Shown here piece after piece: positions 61,615 through 64,000 of a stretch of DNA of 64,000 nucleotides. The notes under the pieces were generated by a model, which saw only the letters and a program-made list of their open reading frames with translations, made no database searches and was not told the DNA's origin. The first letter of the stretch is position 1, and every line of letters starts with the position of its first letter. The stretch lies in contig CAJTFH010000012.1 of assembly GCA_910575545.1 (NCBI GenBank), positions 25,153 through 89,152 of the forward strand. The letters run 5' to 3'. The position numbers were made by a program, and so were the translations under genes. The stretch comes from Bacteroidales bacterium. GTDB taxonomy: Bacteria > Bacteroidota > Bacteroidia > Bacteroidales > Muribaculaceae.

Positions 61615-63388
61615 ATATAGCAGGCAGGTGAAAACGGCAGTCAAGCTGATTTGGTCAAGTTTTGACCGCGATGAAATACGCCGGGGATACTCAATACTTA
61701 TACTGGAGGCGCAAAAGGGCGATGCAGATGCGCTGGCATTCATAGCCCGCTGCTTCATGGGTGAGTCGTATGTGTGGCCGCAGGCAGGCTTCAAAGCTGA
61801 CGATGAAAACGCATCGAAGCTGATGCAGAAGAGCGCGATGATGGGCAGTGCCACGGGCGTTCTTTGTGCTGCGCGAAGCGCAAACCTCACCCCTTCGGTG
61901 GAACGTGCAATGCCGTTCGCCTCGTTTAAGGAAGCGTTTGAGGAGATTCTCGGTCAGGCAGAGCGGGGCGACGCCTTCTGTTGCTACATGGTCGGCAATG
62001 TGTATTATTGGGGCGACTATCTGCGTGTCGAGCCTGACTATGCCAAGCAATTCAAAGACGAAAGCGATTATAACGCATGGGCCTGGCCGATAGCAAAGGC
62101 GTGGTACGAGCGCAGTTTCGACGGCGGGCTTTGTGCCGGATGGGGCAATTACTGCGACATACGCAAATCCGGCCTCTGCGAAATTGCGCAGGATGTCTTT
62201 GAGAAATATTACTTGATGCTGGCGGATATTTCACCCGTAATCTGCAACAACTACGGCTATTATCTTCGCACCGAGAAGGGCGACTCATACGGTGGGCTGT
62301 TGCGATATGTGGAGGCTGCCCGCAGGGGCGACCCACAGGGAGCATACAATGCAGGGCATATCTACGAAGCCGGTGAAGAAGTGGATGAGAATATCGACCT
62401 TGCATATCAACTCTATGAAATGGCTGCCAAATGCGGACATCCCGCAGGACAATTTGAGGTAGGATATTATCTGTTTGAAGGCTTCGGTGATGTGGAGCAG
62501 GACTATGCCAAGGCTGTGGAATGGTTTGAAAAGGCATACCAAAACCCGAAATGCAGTAAGACCACCCGGACGCAGGCCGCCGCCTATCTCGGTTTATGTT
62601 ATCAGGATGGGCTGGGAACAGTTCAAGACGACGATGTGGCATTCGAGTATCTTCATGAAGCCGGCGATGGTGTCGACCATCTATGGGACTCAATAACTGT
62701 CAGGTTGCTCTCCGCACTCGGTGTGGCGTATGCTTTCGGGCGTGGCACCGAGGCGGATATTGAGTTGGGATACCAGTATTTTGAGGATGCTGTAAAACTC
62801 GGTTCGGAAGAAGCCAAAGAGTATATCAGCTATATCAACTCGCCCGACTTTGAAGCCCGCGAGCGGAAAAAAGAAGAACCGGCCACTCCCGTAGCCCCGT
62901 TCTGGCAGGAAGTGACTGAAAAAATCAGAGATGCGGTTACAACTGACCTGCGCGAAATTCTTGGCCGCATAGATGATGAGCACATATACACTGCCGCCTT
63001 GGTCACCGACAGGTATTGCTGCTCTCTTTTTCTCGCTGTGAACACGTTGGAGTACCTTCAAAGCGAAGACGAAGAACCCGATGACGAGAGCAAATGGCAT
63101 CCGGATGAATGGGGATATTCTGACGGACATGGCAGCGAACTGGTGAAGCTCAGCAAATCGCTGTGGGAAAACCACGCCACTTTGCCGGGCGAAGCCTTTT
63201 TCTTCAGCGCAATGATATCAGCGATGGCGCAGGTCAAAGGCTCGGGAATATTCGGAGAAGGCACCGAAGAAATCACATTCTTCATTTCAATATCGGATGA
63301 TGAAGATGCTGAAAATCTCGAAGACTCGTCAGCCATGACACTGAACAGCCCCGAACTGGCAGCAGCTTTTTTGAATAGGAACAGATAA
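61604..63388 (+). CDS. Sel1-repeat protein
   Basis: 594 residues. Sel1-like helix pairs (SLR type) occupy about 25-130 and 200-405, for example YNAGHIYEAGEEVDENIDLA, FEVGYYLFEGFGDVEQDYAK, YLGLCYQDGLGTVQDDDVAF and GVAYAFGRGTEADIELGYQY. The last 190 residues are a different alpha/beta domain of unknown type. There is no signal peptide, so it is cytoplasmic. Sel1 arrays usually serve as protein-protein scaffolds. It follows its partner gene with an 11-bp overlap. Confidence 0.85.
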   Translation: MKGKYSRQVKTAVKLIWSSFDRDEIRRGYSILILEAQKGDADALAFIARCFMGESYVWPQAGFKADDENASKLMQKSAMMGSATGVLCAARSANLTPSVERAMPFASFKEAFEEILGQAERGDAFCCYMVGNVYYWGDYLRVEPDYAKQFKDESDYNAWAWPIAKAWYERSFDGGLCAGWGNYCDIRKSGLCEIAQDVFEKYYLMLADISPVICNNYGYYLRTEKGDSYGGLLRYVEAARRGDPQGAYNAGHIYEAGEEVDENIDLAYQLYEMAAKCGHPAGQFEVGYYLFEGFGDVEQDYAKAVEWFEKAYQNPKCSKTTRTQAAAYLGLCYQDGLGTVQDDDVAFEYLHEAGDGVDHLWDSITVRLLSALGVAYAFGRGTEADIELGYQYFEDAVKLGSEEAKEYISYINSPDFEARERKKEEPATPVAPFWQEVTEKIRDAVTTDLREILGRIDDEHIYTAALVTDRYCCSLFLAVNTLEYLQSEDEEPDDESKWHPDEWGYSDGHGSELVKLSKSLWENHATLPGEAFFFSAMISAMAQVKGSGIFGEGTEEITFFISISDDEDAENLEDSSAMTLNSPELAAAFLNRNR

Positions 63389-63436
63389 TTTCACATAAGT
63401 AAGTCGTCACAATTATTTTATATTATCGGAGAGAGA

Positions 63437-63517
63437 TTTTTCGAGGGATTTTAGCCTGAGAATGAAGGAGTGTAGTTGTCTACACGACTGAATATGAAGG
63501 CTAAAAGCACCGAAAAA
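63437..63517. ncRNA. 81-nt nested hairpin, possible structured RNA
   Basis: Three nested stems without a gene: TTTTTCG / CGAAAAA (63437, 63511), TTTTAGCCT / AGGCTAAAA (63449, 63498) and GTGTAG-TTGT-CTACAC (63470-63485), separated by small near-symmetric internal loops. It lies 49 bp after the Sel1 gene. It has no T run directly behind it, so a simple terminator is less likely than a structured RNA or a protein-binding DNA site. Confidence 0.45.
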
Positions 63518-63553
63518 GCTCCGCCGATGATATAAAGTCTCAAGATTCATAAT

Positions 63554-63792
63554 ATGCGTAATAATTTTGATGACTTACTTACCGGCTATCGTGCTGAAAG
63601 AAAACTAAGAGCTTCACACCTTCTCCAGCTCATACCGCATTAAAAAAGGCGGCTAAGGTGGTGGGGATGGCAGTCGGGGCGGTTGTCGGGATTATTCTTT
63701 GGGCGATACTCAGACCGATATTCCGAGGCGTGGGGTGGCTAATCTCAATCCTCACCGCAATAGGGATTATCTATTGGGTATTAACTCTATAA
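63554..63792 (+). pseudogene. Frameshifted small membrane protein gene
   Basis: Starts MRNNFDDLLTGYRAERKLRA and then changes frame near 63,615. There the coding pattern continues as PSPAHTALKKAAKVVGMAVG, followed by one or two membrane segments and the end IIYWVLTL. 239 bp is not a multiple of three. Continuing in the first frame gives only 29 codons. Confidence 0.5.
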
Positions 63793-63839
63793 AACATTAT
63801 ATTGCTGTCCGATAAAACTTTTTGAGGCAAAACAAAATT

Positions 63840-63870
63840 AGGACTGGCACCTATTGCAGGAGTCAGTCCT
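63840..63870 (+). terminator. Leader hairpin of IS4-like copy 2
   Basis: AGGACTG / CAGTCCT with the loop part TGCAGGAG and tail TTTTAG, 40 bp before the transposase ATG. It is the counterpart of 51,312-51,342 with compensating base changes in the stem. Confidence 0.65.
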
Positions 63871-63909
63871 TTTAGTTTAGTTTGTGTTCGCCAAAACATT
63901 TTCTAAACT

Positions 63910-64000
63910 ATGCCCAAAAGTAGTCATTTTAGCGGACAGCCGCTCTATGGTCAGGTAATAAAATTGCTTGACAAGTCGAAAATTCTTCAGTTTAGCCGCG
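63910..64000 (+). CDS. IS4-family transposase, N-terminal part
   Basis: The first 30 residues (MPKSSHFSGQPLYGQVIKLL and on) resemble the start of the transposase of copy 1 at about two residues in three. The gene continues beyond the window, so its integrity cannot be judged. Confidence 0.85.
   Translation, partial: MPKSSHFSGQPLYGQVIKLLDKSKILQFSR

Larger units (their letters stand above)
63805..64000 (+). mobile_element. IS4-family insertion sequence, copy 2 (partial, runs off the window)
   Basis: It begins CTGTCCGATAAAAC, close to the end of copy 1, and continues with a matching leader (TTTTAGTTTAGTTTGTGTT) and transposase start. It is a related but not identical element in the opposite orientation to copy 1. 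Confidence 0.8.

Overview
The window reads as DNA from a gut Bacteroidales bacterium (phylum Bacteroidota), quite possibly Muribaculaceae-like. The grounds are a SusC/SusD polysaccharide utilisation locus under a hybrid two-component regulator, many Bacteroidota promoters of the type TTTG-N19-TAnnTTTG, start codons without Shine-Dalgarno sequences, and Bacteroides-type mobilisation, PRTRC, DUF3945 and TopB genes. No tRNA, rRNA or CRISPR array was found. Almost the whole window is accessory DNA.

Layout. (1) 1-13,966 is the inner part of a temperate prophage, read leftward. An XRE repressor (13,658-13,966, +) faces an early operon with a primase-helicase and two DNA methyltransferases. A strong terminator at 7,383-7,420 ends the early operon. 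It is followed by a cluster of ten TGTWAC hexamers, a late promoter and the late genes: small proteins, S49 prohead protease, scaffold-capsid polyprotein and a structural protein. A HigB/HigA-like toxin-antitoxin pair with a palindromic operator lies beyond them. (2) About 14,035-29,387 is a mobilisable island with relaxase, MobC-like protein, oriT-like repeats, DUF3987 protein, excisionase-like protein, RhuM-Fic protein and tyrosine recombinase. Its cargo (18,895-26,517) is one long operon of unrelated small membrane, secreted and repeat proteins. Several of them begin with the same residues, MKLTDKRFW. (3) 29,888-34,093 is an AT-rich pair: a type IIG restriction-modification protein and a HEPN-motif protein. 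(4) 34,942-36,351 is a decayed ISL3-like element. (5) 36,383-49,885 is a complete beta-glucan locus (HTCS, GH16, SusC, SusD, surface glycan-binding protein, GH3). (6) 49,958-51,385 is an IS4-like element inserted in a PRTRC ThiF remnant. (7) 51,911-55,643 is a nitrosative-stress group (DUF488, Hcp, membrane proteins, cupin, YgbA-type protein, FMN-binding protein). (8) 55,690-56,732 is a collapsed DUF3945-TopB conjugation module. (9) 57,171-63,792 holds a DUF4143 ATPase, small HTH genes, small stress-type proteins and a Sel1-repeat pair. A second IS4-like element starts at 63,805 and runs off the window.

How the parts fit. Three copies of one attachment-like cassette (a GGTGGYACCAC core beside a terminator hairpin) occur at 14,035 (+), 29,376 (+) and 56,846 (-). 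The two direct copies bound the mobilisable island. The third is inverted and shares about 110 bp of homology with the second, so the 27 kb between them, which carries the restriction system and the glucan locus, could in principle invert. The region looks like an accretion hotspot of nested integrative elements and their scars, with defence, carbohydrate and stress cargo between relics of conjugative elements.

The most unusual features are the leader-sharing gene array (18.9-26.5 kb), the inverted attachment cassettes, the restriction-HEPN pair, the TGTWAC cluster of the prophage, and a two-turn direct repeat placed as the likely HTCS operator.
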